DNA of 5,759 bases from NCBI GenBank assembly GCA_009919985.1, contig RGAX01000180.1:1-5759 (forward strand), in the 5' to 3' direction. Below the pieces are notes generated by a model that was given only the letters and a program-made list of their open reading frames with translations, was not told the DNA's origin and searched no databases. The DNA comes from Opitutaceae bacterium. GTDB taxonomy: Bacteria; Verrucomicrobiota; Verrucomicrobiia; Opitutales; Opitutaceae. Position 1 is the first letter of the stretch; each line of letters opens with the position of its first letter. Shown here one piece after another: positions 1 through 5,453 of this stretch. A program made the position numbers and the translations under genes.

Positions 1-794
1 CCACCCCATAGCCAATCACCCAACTCGCCATAAATGCCCCCACCCGCGACCCGCTCCAGCCAAGCGAAGCACTTAAAAAAACCGGCACACCCACCACAAA
101 CCAGATGTCGCGTGCCCCAAATAAGAAAAAACGTGCGGCCGAGAGAACGTTAACGGGTTGGCTTTTCGCAAACAAGTCCCGCCACCCCGACTTCTGCTTT
201 GTCTTGCCCATCGCAGCTGGCAACACAACCCACGCCCCCGTCAAGGTCACCACGAGACCCGCCGCCATCATCCACAGCGCCCCTGTAAAGCCCGCTAAGC
301 TCAGAAGGATACCGCCAAGAAAAAACCCCACGCCCTTCAGCGCGTTCTTCGAACCCGTCAAAATCGCCACCCACCGGAACAGCGCCCCCCGCGTTGCTTC
401 ACGCTCTGAAACCAACACCTTGATCGCACTCTTCGAGCTCATTTTTGTGAGATCTTTCGCGATTCCGGAGAGCGCCTGCGCCGCCATCACGTAACCGAGC
501 GCGAGCCCCGCTGTCCAAGACGGGTTAAGTTCGGCGAGCATCCCCAACGCCACCACCTGCAAACCCAAGCCCGCGAGCAACGTCACCCGCAGCCCCACTC
601 TACTAGCCAGCCATCCGCCAAAAAGATTTGTGACGATGCCAAAAAATTCATAGAATAAAAAAAGGGTAGCTAGGCGCACCGCACTGTAGCCCTGCTGCGC
701 AAAGTGCAGTAGTACGAGCATACGCAGCGCCCCGTCTGTGAGTGTAAACCCCCAGTAAGCCGCCGTGACGACGATGTAATTCCGCAGATTCATA
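1..794 (-). CDS. arsJ: ArsJ organoarsenical efflux transporter (MFS), 3' end cut by window
   Basis: Inner-membrane major-facilitator exporter of 1-arseno-3-phosphoglycerate, the product made by the GAPDH encoded just upstream; this role is established for the ArsJ family. Reading the minus strand from the ATG at 794 gives 264 residues with no stop before the window edge; I recall ArsJ as roughly 400 residues, so about the last third is missing. The N-terminus (MNLRNYIVVTAAYWGFTLTD) and the stretch GIAKDLTKMSSKSAIK at about residues 110-125 are typical of ArsJ, as is ARFFLFGARDIWFVVG at about 220-235. Hydrophobic segments lie near residues 6-30, 40-61, 68-87, 94-112, 152-192 and 230-264. It starts 36 nt after the GAPDH stop, with a weak purine-rich GAGGGG about 15 nt upstream, and is presumably co-transcribed with arsR and GAPDH. 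Recognition is from remembered family sequence plus the operon context, which makes it strong. Confidence 0.93.
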
Positions 795-830
795 TTACGC
801 GTTGGGCGCCCCTCGAGAACACCCGTTATT

Positions 831-1844
831 TTAAAGCGCCCTCGCCACCTTGCGCATAAGTTCAGCCATCCGGTTCGAGTAACCCCACTCGTTGTCATAC
901 CAAGCGTAGATTTTCACCATCCGTTTGTTTACGACCATCGTCGAAAGCGCATCAACGGTCGCAGACAGTGGACAGCCCTTATAATCCACCGAGACCAAGG
1001 GTCGCTCTTCGTAGCCCAGTATCCCTTTAAGCGGCCCCCTCTCGCTCGCCGCCTTCAGCAAACGGTTCACTTCTTCCACCGTCGTGTCGCGCTTCATTTC
1101 AAATACACAATCCGTCAGTGAACCCGTGAGCAACGGCACCCGCACCGCATGACCGTTCAACTTACCGAGCAACTCGGGGTAGATCATCCCAATAGCGGTC
1201 GCGCTTCCGGTGGTCGTCGGTATGAGCGACATTCCTGCGGCGCGCGCGCGCCGCAAGTCCTTGTGCGGCGCATCGACCAAAGTCTGGGTATTCGTCACAT
1301 CATGCAGGGTCGTGATCGCCCCGTGCTCTATACCGATTCCCTCATGCATCACTTTCACGATCGGCGCGAGGCAGTTGGTCGTGCAAGAAGCGTTGGTGAT
1401 TAACCGATGCTTCGCCGGATCATACAGTCCGTCGTTCACCCCCATCACGATATTGAGCGCGTCGCCCTTTACCGGCGCCGCCACAATCACCTTTTTCACT
1501 CCACGCTCAAAATACACCGCAAGATCCGAAGGGGTGCGAAACTTTCCGCTGCACTCCAGCACGATCTCCACGCCGTGGGCGGCCCAGTCCACTTCACCCG
1601 GCTTGCTCTTATTAGAAAAAACGATGCTTCGACCGTCGACATGAATGGCATCTCCTGAACCCCTCGCTTCGTGCGCCCAGCGGCCCTGCACAGAATCGAA
1701 CGTGAGCAAATGCGCCGCGCACTCCGCGCCGCCTTTCGGATCATTGATCAACGCCCAATCGAACTCTGGCCAAGCCCAAGCCGCCCGCAGCGTCAGCCGC
1801 CCGATTCGCCCGAACCCGTTGATGCCAATTTTCGTATGCTTCAT
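831..1844 (-). CDS. gap: ArsJ-associated glyceraldehyde-3-phosphate dehydrogenase
   Basis: NAD(P)-dependent GAPDH of 337 residues, cytoplasmic. In the arsenate-resistance role it oxidises glyceraldehyde-3-phosphate with arsenate instead of phosphate, giving 1-arseno-3-phosphoglycerate for export by ArsJ. The Rossmann motif GINGFGRIGR is at residues 7-16 and an Asp suited to holding the NAD ribose is at about 35 (LINDP). The catalytic Cys is C154 in ASCTTNC and the partner His is H181 in TLHDVTNTQ. The C-terminal signature YDNEWGYSNR is at 316-325. SLTDCVFE and LKGILGYEERPLVSVDY resemble arsJ-linked GAPDHs more than glycolytic GapA. The reading frame stays open for 30 codons upstream, but those overlap arsR in a different frame and do not look like GAPDH, so the ATG at 1844, directly before the Rossmann motif, is chosen. 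The gap to the arsR stop is 26 nt and the ribosome binding site is weak. Length is normal and all key residues are present. Confidence 0.96.
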   Translation of the reverse strand: MKHTKIGINGFGRIGRLTLRAAWAWPEFDWALINDPKGGAECAAHLLTFDSVQGRWAHEARGSGDAIHVDGRSIVFSNKSKPGEVDWAAHGVEIVLECSGKFRTPSDLAVYFERGVKKVIVAAPVKGDALNIVMGVNDGLYDPAKHRLITNASCTTNCLAPIVKVMHEGIGIEHGAITTLHDVTNTQTLVDAPHKDLRRARAAGMSLIPTTTGSATAIGMIYPELLGKLNGHAVRVPLLTGSLTDCVFEMKRDTTVEEVNRLLKAASERGPLKGILGYEERPLVSVDYKGCPLSATVDALSTMVVNKRMVKIYAWYDNEWGYSNRMAELMRKVARAL

Positions 1845-1870
1845 ATAGAAAGGTCTCGGCTTGGCGTCCG

Positions 1871-2254
1871 CTAGCAGCCGCAACGGTATTGCCCCGGTGC
1901 CTTCTCCAGCTCGCCGGCCCGCACCCAGGCACACGACGCTTCCATTTTATTTAAACGCGCTAAATCATGTTTAAAAACCGAATGAGTTCGTGAACAGTCC
2001 TGCAAACACGCCAGATTAGCCGCCAACTCCCGAGAGGGCTTTGCCGTTAAGGCATAAATCACCCAATTGCCCTGACGCTTCCCCTTCACCAGCCCGCGTT
2101 TTCGCAAATACGCCAAGTGCTTGGAAATCTTCACCTGCGGCTCGTCGAGCACCGTTTGAAAGTGACACACGCACACCGGACCTTGTGTTAGCACATTGAG
2201 CAGCCGCAACCGCGTCCGGTCGCACAAGCATTCATATATTTTAATCAGTTCCAC
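1871..2254 (-). CDS. arsR: ArsR/SmtB-family arsenic-sensing transcriptional repressor
   Basis: Winged-helix metalloregulator of 127 residues and first gene of the arsR-GAPDH-arsJ operon. It should bind the dyad at its own promoter and release it when As(III) binds cysteine thiols (family knowledge). The helix-turn-helix covers about residues 33-56 (TVLDEPQVKISKHLAYLRKR, GLV) and the wing about 57-69 (KGKRQGNWVIYAL). The sensing motif is PVCVCHFQ with C28 and C30; the third Cys of the E. coli CVCDLC motif is replaced by Gln33. Further cysteines are C9 and C11 (YECLCD), C83, C87, C108 and a terminal C125-G-C127, nine in all. The start is GTG at 2254: an in-frame TGA lies 18 nt upstream of it, and the nearby ATG is out of frame. 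No Shine-Dalgarno sequence precedes the GTG, and the predicted transcription start is only a few nt away, so the mRNA may be almost leaderless. Confidence 0.94.
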   Translation of the reverse strand: MELIKIYECLCDRTRLRLLNVLTQGPVCVCHFQTVLDEPQVKISKHLAYLRKRGLVKGKRQGNWVIYALTAKPSRELAANLACLQDCSRTHSVFKHDLARLNKMEASCAWVRAGELEKAPGQYRCGC

Positions 2255-2258
2255 TTTC

Positions 2259-2288
2259 GATTCATATACTCACTTTGGAATATGAATC
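2259..2288. promoter_or_regulatory. Probable ArsR operator (9-bp perfect dyad)
   Basis: The arms GATTCATAT (2259-2267) and ATATGAATC (2280-2288) are exact reverse complements separated by 12 bp. The A/T-rich ATTCATAT core resembles ars operators of the ArsR family. The dyad lies directly upstream of arsR and covers both elements of the predicted promoter, as expected for autorepression. The same ATTCATAT core occurs again at 2230-2237, inside the first codons of arsR. Confidence 0.8.
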
Positions 2289-2290
2289 AA
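2263..2290 (-). promoter_or_regulatory. Predicted sigma-70-type promoter of the ars operon
   Basis: On the minus strand, TTGATT (2285-2290, -35) and TATATG (2263-2268, -10) are separated by 16 bp; each matches 4 of 6 consensus bases. The two operator arms overlap these elements. Transcription would start near 2256-2257, two or three nt before the arsR GTG. The assignment is by consensus only. Confidence 0.55.
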
Positions 2291-2322
2291 TTGTAATCTA
2301 GAGCGCTAGCTAGGCTGGACAC

Positions 2323-2348
2323 AAAAAAGGCCGGACTGTGCCGGCCTT
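2323..2348 (-). terminator. Intrinsic terminator after the helicase gene
   Basis: On the minus strand, AAGGCCGG pairs perfectly with CCGGCCTT (plus-strand arms 2327-2334 and 2341-2348) around a 6-nt loop. It runs straight into a T tract of six, two of which belong to the stem. It begins 15 nt after the helicase stop codon and ends about 33 nt before the ars -35 element, so it separates helicase transcription from the arsenic-regulated operon. This is a textbook Rho-independent structure. Confidence 0.92.
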
Positions 2349-2363
2349 GAGATTGCCTCGGTC

Positions 2364-3986
2364 TTAGCGCCGCATGCCGCGATGCAGTCGGCTGACCGGC
2401 TTGGCCGCCGCCGCCGCGACTTCTGCCTGCGCCTTTTCATCGAACAAGGCAGAGTAAATGTAAGGGAAGCCTTCGATTTTCTTCCGCTCGATCGCCATGC
2501 CGGTAAAGCGCTCGATACTACGCGCGTCGCGCACATCTTCTTCAGTGACGAGCGTGAACGCATCACCACTGGCCTGCGCACGGCCCGTGCGGCCAATCCG
2601 GTGCACGTAATCTTCAGCATTTTCAGGGACATCGTAGTTGATCACGTGCGAGACGCCCGCGATGTCCAAGCCACGCGCAGCGATGTCGGTCGCGACGAGG
2701 ACTTCGAATTTGCCTGATTTGAACCCTTCGAGCGCCTCGATGCGCTCGCGCTGGCTACGGTCCGAATGGAGCACCCCGACCGTGTGACCTTTGCGCTGGA
2801 GGCGGTCCGCGATGCGATCGGAACCCATGCGAGTGCGAGCGAAAATGATAACACTCTTAAAATCAGTCTGATCCAATAGGAGCTGCAAGAGTTCGAATTT
2901 CTGCGAAGCCACCACAGGGTAAAATGCGTGGGCGATAGTCTCGGCGACCGAGCGTTGCCGCCCAATCTCGACACGTGCAGGATCTTTTAAAGCCCAGCTG
3001 GCCAGTGACGCGATTTCGGGCGGAACGGTGGCGGTAAAAAAAAGCGTCTGACGCGTGTTCGGCGTTTTTTGCACGATGCGTTTCACGTCAGGCAAGAAAC
3101 CCATGTCTAACATGCGATCGACTTCGTCGAGCACGAGGATGTCGACGTCCTTGAGCGAAACGTTGCCCTGCTCCATATGGTCGAGCAAGCGCCCCGGCGT
3201 GGCCGCCAAGATGTCGATGCCGGCACGGAGATCTTCCAATTGCTTCCCGTAGCCGACACCACCGTACACGATCGTCACGCGCAGGTCGGTAAATTTTGAA
3301 AATTTCTGAAACGCTTCTTCGACTTGCAATGCTAGCTCGCGCGTCGGCTCGAGAATCAAACAACGCAGCTTACCATGCGTGCCAAGTTTCTGTATAATTG
3401 GTAGCGCAAAGGCCGCGGTCTTGCCCGTACCCGTCTGCGCGGAGCCGATCAAATCGCGACCGGCAAGCACGACAGGAATCGCCTGCGCCTGAATCGGCGT
3501 GGGCTCAATATAGCCCATCTCCTGGACGCCAAAAGCAAGCGCATCCGACAAACCCAACTTACTAAAAGCCGTATCCATCTTGGGGACATTAACCGGTATC
3601 GCCGGTTTGAGCGATGTCGCACGCGGATGATCGTAATTTTTATCGATCGTCGGGCGTTCCCGCGGCTCGCGCGGTCCTCGGCCATCACCACGAAATTCTT
3701 CACGCCGTCCTTCACTACGACCACCGCTTCGCCCGCTTCGTTCACCCCCACGTGGCTGAAAATCCCGGCGAGAATCACCACTGCCGCGGCTGGAGCGTCC
3801 CTCGCTGGCACCGCGGCCTTGACCACCGTAATTTTGGCCCTCACCCCGACGCGCACTCTCGCCTCCGCGCCGGCGGCCATCTTGCTCACGGGCGCCCGAT
3901 CGGGCGGGCACCGGCGCAGCGGTAGAAGGAGCAGATTTGGCCGGGGCGATTTTTTCGCGCAATTTCGCGAGGAATTTTCTGAGCAT
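2364..3986 (-). CDS. DEAD-box ATP-dependent RNA helicase, RhlE-type, with N-terminal RGG-rich tail
   Basis: ATP-driven remodelling of RNA duplexes; RhlE-type enzymes act in ribosome assembly, RNA turnover and cold adaptation. The protein has 540 residues from the ATG at 3986. Residues 1-14 are a short basic helix (MLRKFLAKLREKIA). About 25-115 is low-complexity Arg/Gly/Ser with several RGG-like units, probably disordered and RNA-binding. The core follows: Q motif about 141-171, motif I AQTGTGKT 183-190, Ia PTRELA 214-219, GG 242-243, Ib TPGR 263-266, motif II DEVD 287-290, motif III TAT 318-320, motif IV VIIFARTR about 379-386, motif V ATDIAARGLDI about 432-442 and motif VI HRIGRTGR 462-469. 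Motif II is DEVD, not DEAD, and motif III is TAT, not SAT. The usual RhlE basic tail is C-terminal, but here it is N-terminal. The frame is also open to a GTG at 4049, but that stretch includes the structured T-rich leader and was not chosen. The only purine-rich site (AAGAGAGG) lies 23 nt upstream of the ATG, unusually far. Confidence 0.96.
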   Translation of the reverse strand: MLRKFLAKLREKIAPAKSAPSTAAPVPARSGAREQDGRRRGGESARRGEGQNYGGQGRGASEGRSSRGSGDSRRDFQPRGGERSGRSGGRSEGRREEFRGDGRGPREPRERPTIDKNYDHPRATSLKPAIPVNVPKMDTAFSKLGLSDALAFGVQEMGYIEPTPIQAQAIPVVLAGRDLIGSAQTGTGKTAAFALPIIQKLGTHGKLRCLILEPTRELALQVEEAFQKFSKFTDLRVTIVYGGVGYGKQLEDLRAGIDILAATPGRLLDHMEQGNVSLKDVDILVLDEVDRMLDMGFLPDVKRIVQKTPNTRQTLFFTATVPPEIASLASWALKDPARVEIGRQRSVAETIAHAFYPVVASQKFELLQLLLDQTDFKSVIIFARTRMGSDRIADRLQRKGHTVGVLHSDRSQRERIEALEGFKSGKFEVLVATDIAARGLDIAGVSHVINYDVPENAEDYVHRIGRTGRAQASGDAFTLVTEEDVRDARSIERFTGMAIERKKIEGFPYIYSALFDEKAQAEVAAAAAKPVSRLHRGMRR

Positions 3987-4017
3987 ATTAGACGAATTAA
4001 AATGTCCAACCTCTCTT

Positions 4018-4088
4018 AAAAAACCCGCTTTGCAACCACGGAGATGCACCTACGCCTATCTGAACTGCCGTAAAAGTCTGCAAGCGGG
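4018..4088 (-). promoter_or_regulatory. Candidate leader terminator/attenuator in the helicase 5' UTR
   Basis: On the minus strand CCCGCTTGCA (plus 4079-4088) can pair with TGCAAAGCGGG (plus 4024-4034). This gives 10 base pairs with one bulged A and G-U extensions at both ends, and it encloses a loop of about 44 nt. The second arm is followed at once by six T residues (4018-4023), then AAGAGAGG and the helicase start at 3986. No minus-strand gene lies directly upstream, so this is not an ordinary gene-end terminator. The structure and T tract are visible; regulation of the helicase by attenuation, temperature or autoregulation is inference. Confidence 0.45.
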
Positions 4089-4093
4089 CAAAT

Positions 4094-4122
4094 TTAGTAA
4101 CGTTAACTGTAACCCCCACCAA
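4094..4122 (-). promoter_or_regulatory. Weak candidate promoter for the helicase gene
   Basis: On the minus strand TTGGTG (4117-4122) and TACTAA (4094-4099) are separated by 17 bp; each matches only 3 of 6 consensus bases. Transcription would begin near 4087, at the first arm of the leader stem, giving a leader of about 100 nt. It is offered because its spacing and position suit the leader structure, not because its elements are strong. Confidence 0.22.
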
Positions 4123-4154
4123 CCTTGTGCGGCTGCGTCTATCCACGCCCGCCG

Positions 4155-4200
4155 AGGCACTGGGTGCGCCTCCATAAACAGCTCGCCCAAACCAGTGCCT
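4155..4200. repeat. Perfect 9-bp inverted repeat in the intergenic region
   Basis: AGGCACTGG (4155-4163) is exactly repeated in inverse as CCAGTGCCT (4192-4200) with a 28-nt spacer. It lies in the 287-nt gap between the divergent helicase and the plus-strand unit starting at 4274. No T run follows on either strand, so it is not an intrinsic terminator. It could be a protein-binding site or an RNA stem; the function is unknown. Confidence 0.5.
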
Positions 4201-4276
4201 ATACCAGGAAACCCCGCACTGCCTTCACGCTTGGCACCAAAGCGCCGCCCATCGCATCATCATATGTCGCACCGTG

Positions 4277-4546
4277 ATGAAACTGGAAATCCCTTGGCCT
4301 GTCCGCCTCGCCCTCGATAAAAATCTGCTACAGGTGGAGCACGGCCGCAGGATCTATGCTGGGGTCAGGCCCGAGCTCGACCTTGCGAGGGATGGCACAG
4401 CCGAGCGCAGCCGTAACCCTATAGAAAACAGCCTCAAAAGCGGCATGCGTCTTTTGGATAAAGTCATCTTACAGCTCCACCCAGTAGGAGCCATCTACGC
4501 CCTCACCTACATCACCAACCGCGTCCTCCGCGCGCAAATCTCGTGA
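4277..4546 (+). CDS. Hypothetical protein (possible first gene of a two-gene unit)
   Basis: An unrecognised protein of 89 residues from the ATG at 4277; a GTG immediately before it (4274) is an alternative start. The frame is open upstream only to a TAA at 4175-4177 and has no other usual start codon. The N-terminal half is charged (ELDLARDGTAERSR), and the C-terminal part, about residues 55-85, is mildly hydrophobic with LHPVGAIYALTYITNRVL. By hand count about 70 percent of codons end in G or C, and the last third uses the same CTC/ATC/CGC style as neighbouring genes, which supports coding. No signal peptide, clear membrane helix or catalytic motif is visible. No good ribosome binding site precedes it. 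Its TGA overlaps the GTG start of the next gene. It may be real or a remnant whose 3' half is a decayed older gene. Confidence 0.45.
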   Translation: MKLEIPWPVRLALDKNLLQVEHGRRIYAGVRPELDLARDGTAERSRNPIENSLKSGMRLLDKVILQLHPVGAIYALTYITNRVLRAQIS

Positions 4547-4821
4547 AGCCTACCCCCCACTTAAGCCCGCTCACCGCCGCCACCCTAGCCACCGCGGTCG
4601 AAGCGCATCGCCGCGCCCGCCGCGTCGTTCTCGGCCACTTCTTTTTTTTCCTCGTGTGCTGCATCGCCGCGCTCCTCCTGCGCCGCGCCTTCAAATTCCC
4701 CCCTCAACTCACATGGGTACTTCTCGCCGTCTTCGGCCTCGTATTCTCCGCCGACCTCGCCCGCCTCGCCTATCACAATTACAAACTCCAACGCCTCCGC
4801 GCCGCCAGCGCCGAGGTGTAA
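4543..4821 (+). CDS. Small two-helix membrane protein, function unknown
   Basis: A 92-residue protein I do not recognise. After a basic segment (HRRARR at 22-27) come two hydrophobic stretches: about residues 28-46 (VVLGHFFFFLVCCIAALLL) and about 57-72 (WVLLAVFGLVFSADL). A basic linker (RRAFK) joins them and a basic C-terminal tail (NYKLQRLR) follows. This fits an inner-membrane hairpin with both ends in the cytoplasm. Codons are strongly C-ending, so coding is likely. The GTG start at 4543 overlaps the stop of the upstream frame (GTGA), suggesting translational coupling, and no other start codon fits. No Shine-Dalgarno sequence is evident. The gene converges on the DUF4864 gene, with the stop codons 109 nt apart. 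No function can be inferred. Confidence 0.72.
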   Translation: MKPTPHLSPLTAATLATAVEAHRRARRVVLGHFFFFLVCCIAALLLRRAFKFPPQLTWVLLAVFGLVFSADLARLAYHNYKLQRLRAASAEV

Positions 4822-4848
4822 TTTCTCCGATAGCCTAGTCGTGTTAAA

Positions 4849-4882
4849 CCAACTCCTCTCCCAGGAGACCCCTCCTAGTTGG
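4849..4882. terminator. Candidate weak bidirectional terminator hairpin between convergent genes
   Basis: CCAACT (4849-4854) pairs with AGTTGG (4877-4882). Inside it, AGGAG (4863-4867) pairs with CTCCT (4872-4876) around a 4-nt loop, and CTCC (4858-4861) could compete for the GGAG. The site lies between two convergent stop codons, where a shared terminator is expected. Neither strand has a proper T run after the stem, so intrinsic termination would be poor. Confidence 0.35.
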
Positions 4883-4930
4883 ACTCAGTTCTCTGTAATT
4901 TATTGAGCACAGTCCGCCTAAACCACGCCG

Positions 4931-5374
4931 TCAAACCCGCGTCTCACCCTTTGCCTCGTGCCGCAGCACGCCTGCGATGCGCCAAAAATCATCCTCTTTC
5001 ACCAACACGTAATCGTACACTGCGCTCGAACCATCTTGCGCAAACACCCGCGCCGTCACCGTGGCTCGCCGACCATCATCGCGCACCAGTCCAAACTCAA
5101 CTCGCAGGTTTGACCAAATTTCCGGGTAACCCTGTCTCACCAACTGCACAAATCGCCGGATCGGCGTCTGCATCTGCAACACCGTCGAGGCATAAGCATA
5201 CGCCTTACCCATTTCACCCTCGCGAAAAGCCGCCAACTGCCCCTCGACCGAAGTCACGATTTCCGCCTTCACTGCCGGTTTGCTCGCCGGCAACGTCCGA
5301 TTTTCTACAGCGCTCGCCGCGCCGGTCAGCAGCAGCAATCCTAAAAGCGCACAACGGATTACGATCCATGTCAT
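4931..5374 (-). CDS. Exported DUF4864-domain protein
   Basis: A secreted or periplasmic protein of unknown function, 147 residues from the ATG at 5374. Residues 1-22 form a signal peptide: a hydrophobic core CALLGLLLL and an ASA|V cleavage site after residue 22. About residues 40-137 match my memory of DUF4864. They contain a helical QLAAFREGEMGKAYAYAS, then TPIRRFVQLVRQGYPEIWSN, then strands ending in YDYVLVKEDDFWRIAGV, a layout like the NTF2/SnoaL-type cone fold. No catalytic residues are evident. The frame stays open to a GTG at 5422, but starting at the ATG puts the signal peptide at the N-terminus. The good ribosome binding site (GAGGAG, plus 5393-5398) is 18 nt from this ATG but only 7 nt from an out-of-frame ATG that opens a 4-codon mini-ORF. 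It is divergent from the GNAT gene and convergent with the small membrane protein gene. Confidence 0.87.
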   Translation of the reverse strand: MTWIVIRCALLGLLLLTGAASAVENRTLPASKPAVKAEIVTSVEGQLAAFREGEMGKAYAYASTVLQMQTPIRRFVQLVRQGYPEIWSNLRVEFGLVRDDGRRATVTARVFAQDGSSAVYDYVLVKEDDFWRIAGVLRHEAKGETRV

Positions 5375-5398
5375 CGCGTGACCATAACCAAACTCCTC
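5371..5398 (-). promoter_or_regulatory. Ribosome binding site and 4-codon mini-ORF overlapping the DUF4864 start
   Basis: On the minus strand GAGGAG (5393-5398) is followed after 7 nt by ATG (5383-5385), which opens ATG GTC ACG CGA TGA. The TGA shares ATGA with the DUF4864 start codon at 5372-5374. The main start itself lies 18 nt from GAGGAG, too far for normal initiation. Termination-reinitiation coupling is a reasonable inference. Confidence 0.5.
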
Positions 5399-5453
5399 GC
5401 GCTTGCAACTGACGACGCGCACCCCGGTATTCGCCCCTTTCTCTTTTCAACCT

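Noticed and set aside
105..494. 129-residue plus-strand open frame
   Set aside because: It lies antisense to arsJ, whose minus frame matches the ArsJ family throughout; the plus frame is compositionally odd and has no recognisable domain.
1845..1934. 30-codon N-terminal extension of GAPDH
   Set aside because: It overlaps the end of arsR in another frame, and the normal GAPDH N-terminus begins at the ATG at 1844.
2382..2717. 111-residue plus-strand open frame
   Set aside because: It is antisense to the helicase C-terminal domain, whose motifs V and VI are intact on the other strand.
3449..4009. 186-residue minus-strand frame with a TTG start close to the AAGAGAGG site
   Set aside because: It is a shifted shadow of the helicase; the helicase frame contains all conserved motifs over the same bases.
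3987..4049. GTG start giving the helicase 21 extra residues
   Set aside because: The extra segment is translated from the stem and T tract of the leader and has no helicase character; the ATG at 3986 is a better start.
3937..4320. Plus-strand frame with an ATG at 4263 running past the leader region
   Set aside because: It starts antisense to the helicase N-terminus and stops at 4320; no domain, and composition unlike neighbouring genes.
4879..5412. 177-residue plus-strand open frame, longer than the DUF4864 gene it opposes
   Set aside because: Its product is Pro/Ser/Arg-rich without any fold, whereas the minus strand encodes a signal peptide and DUF4864 domain.
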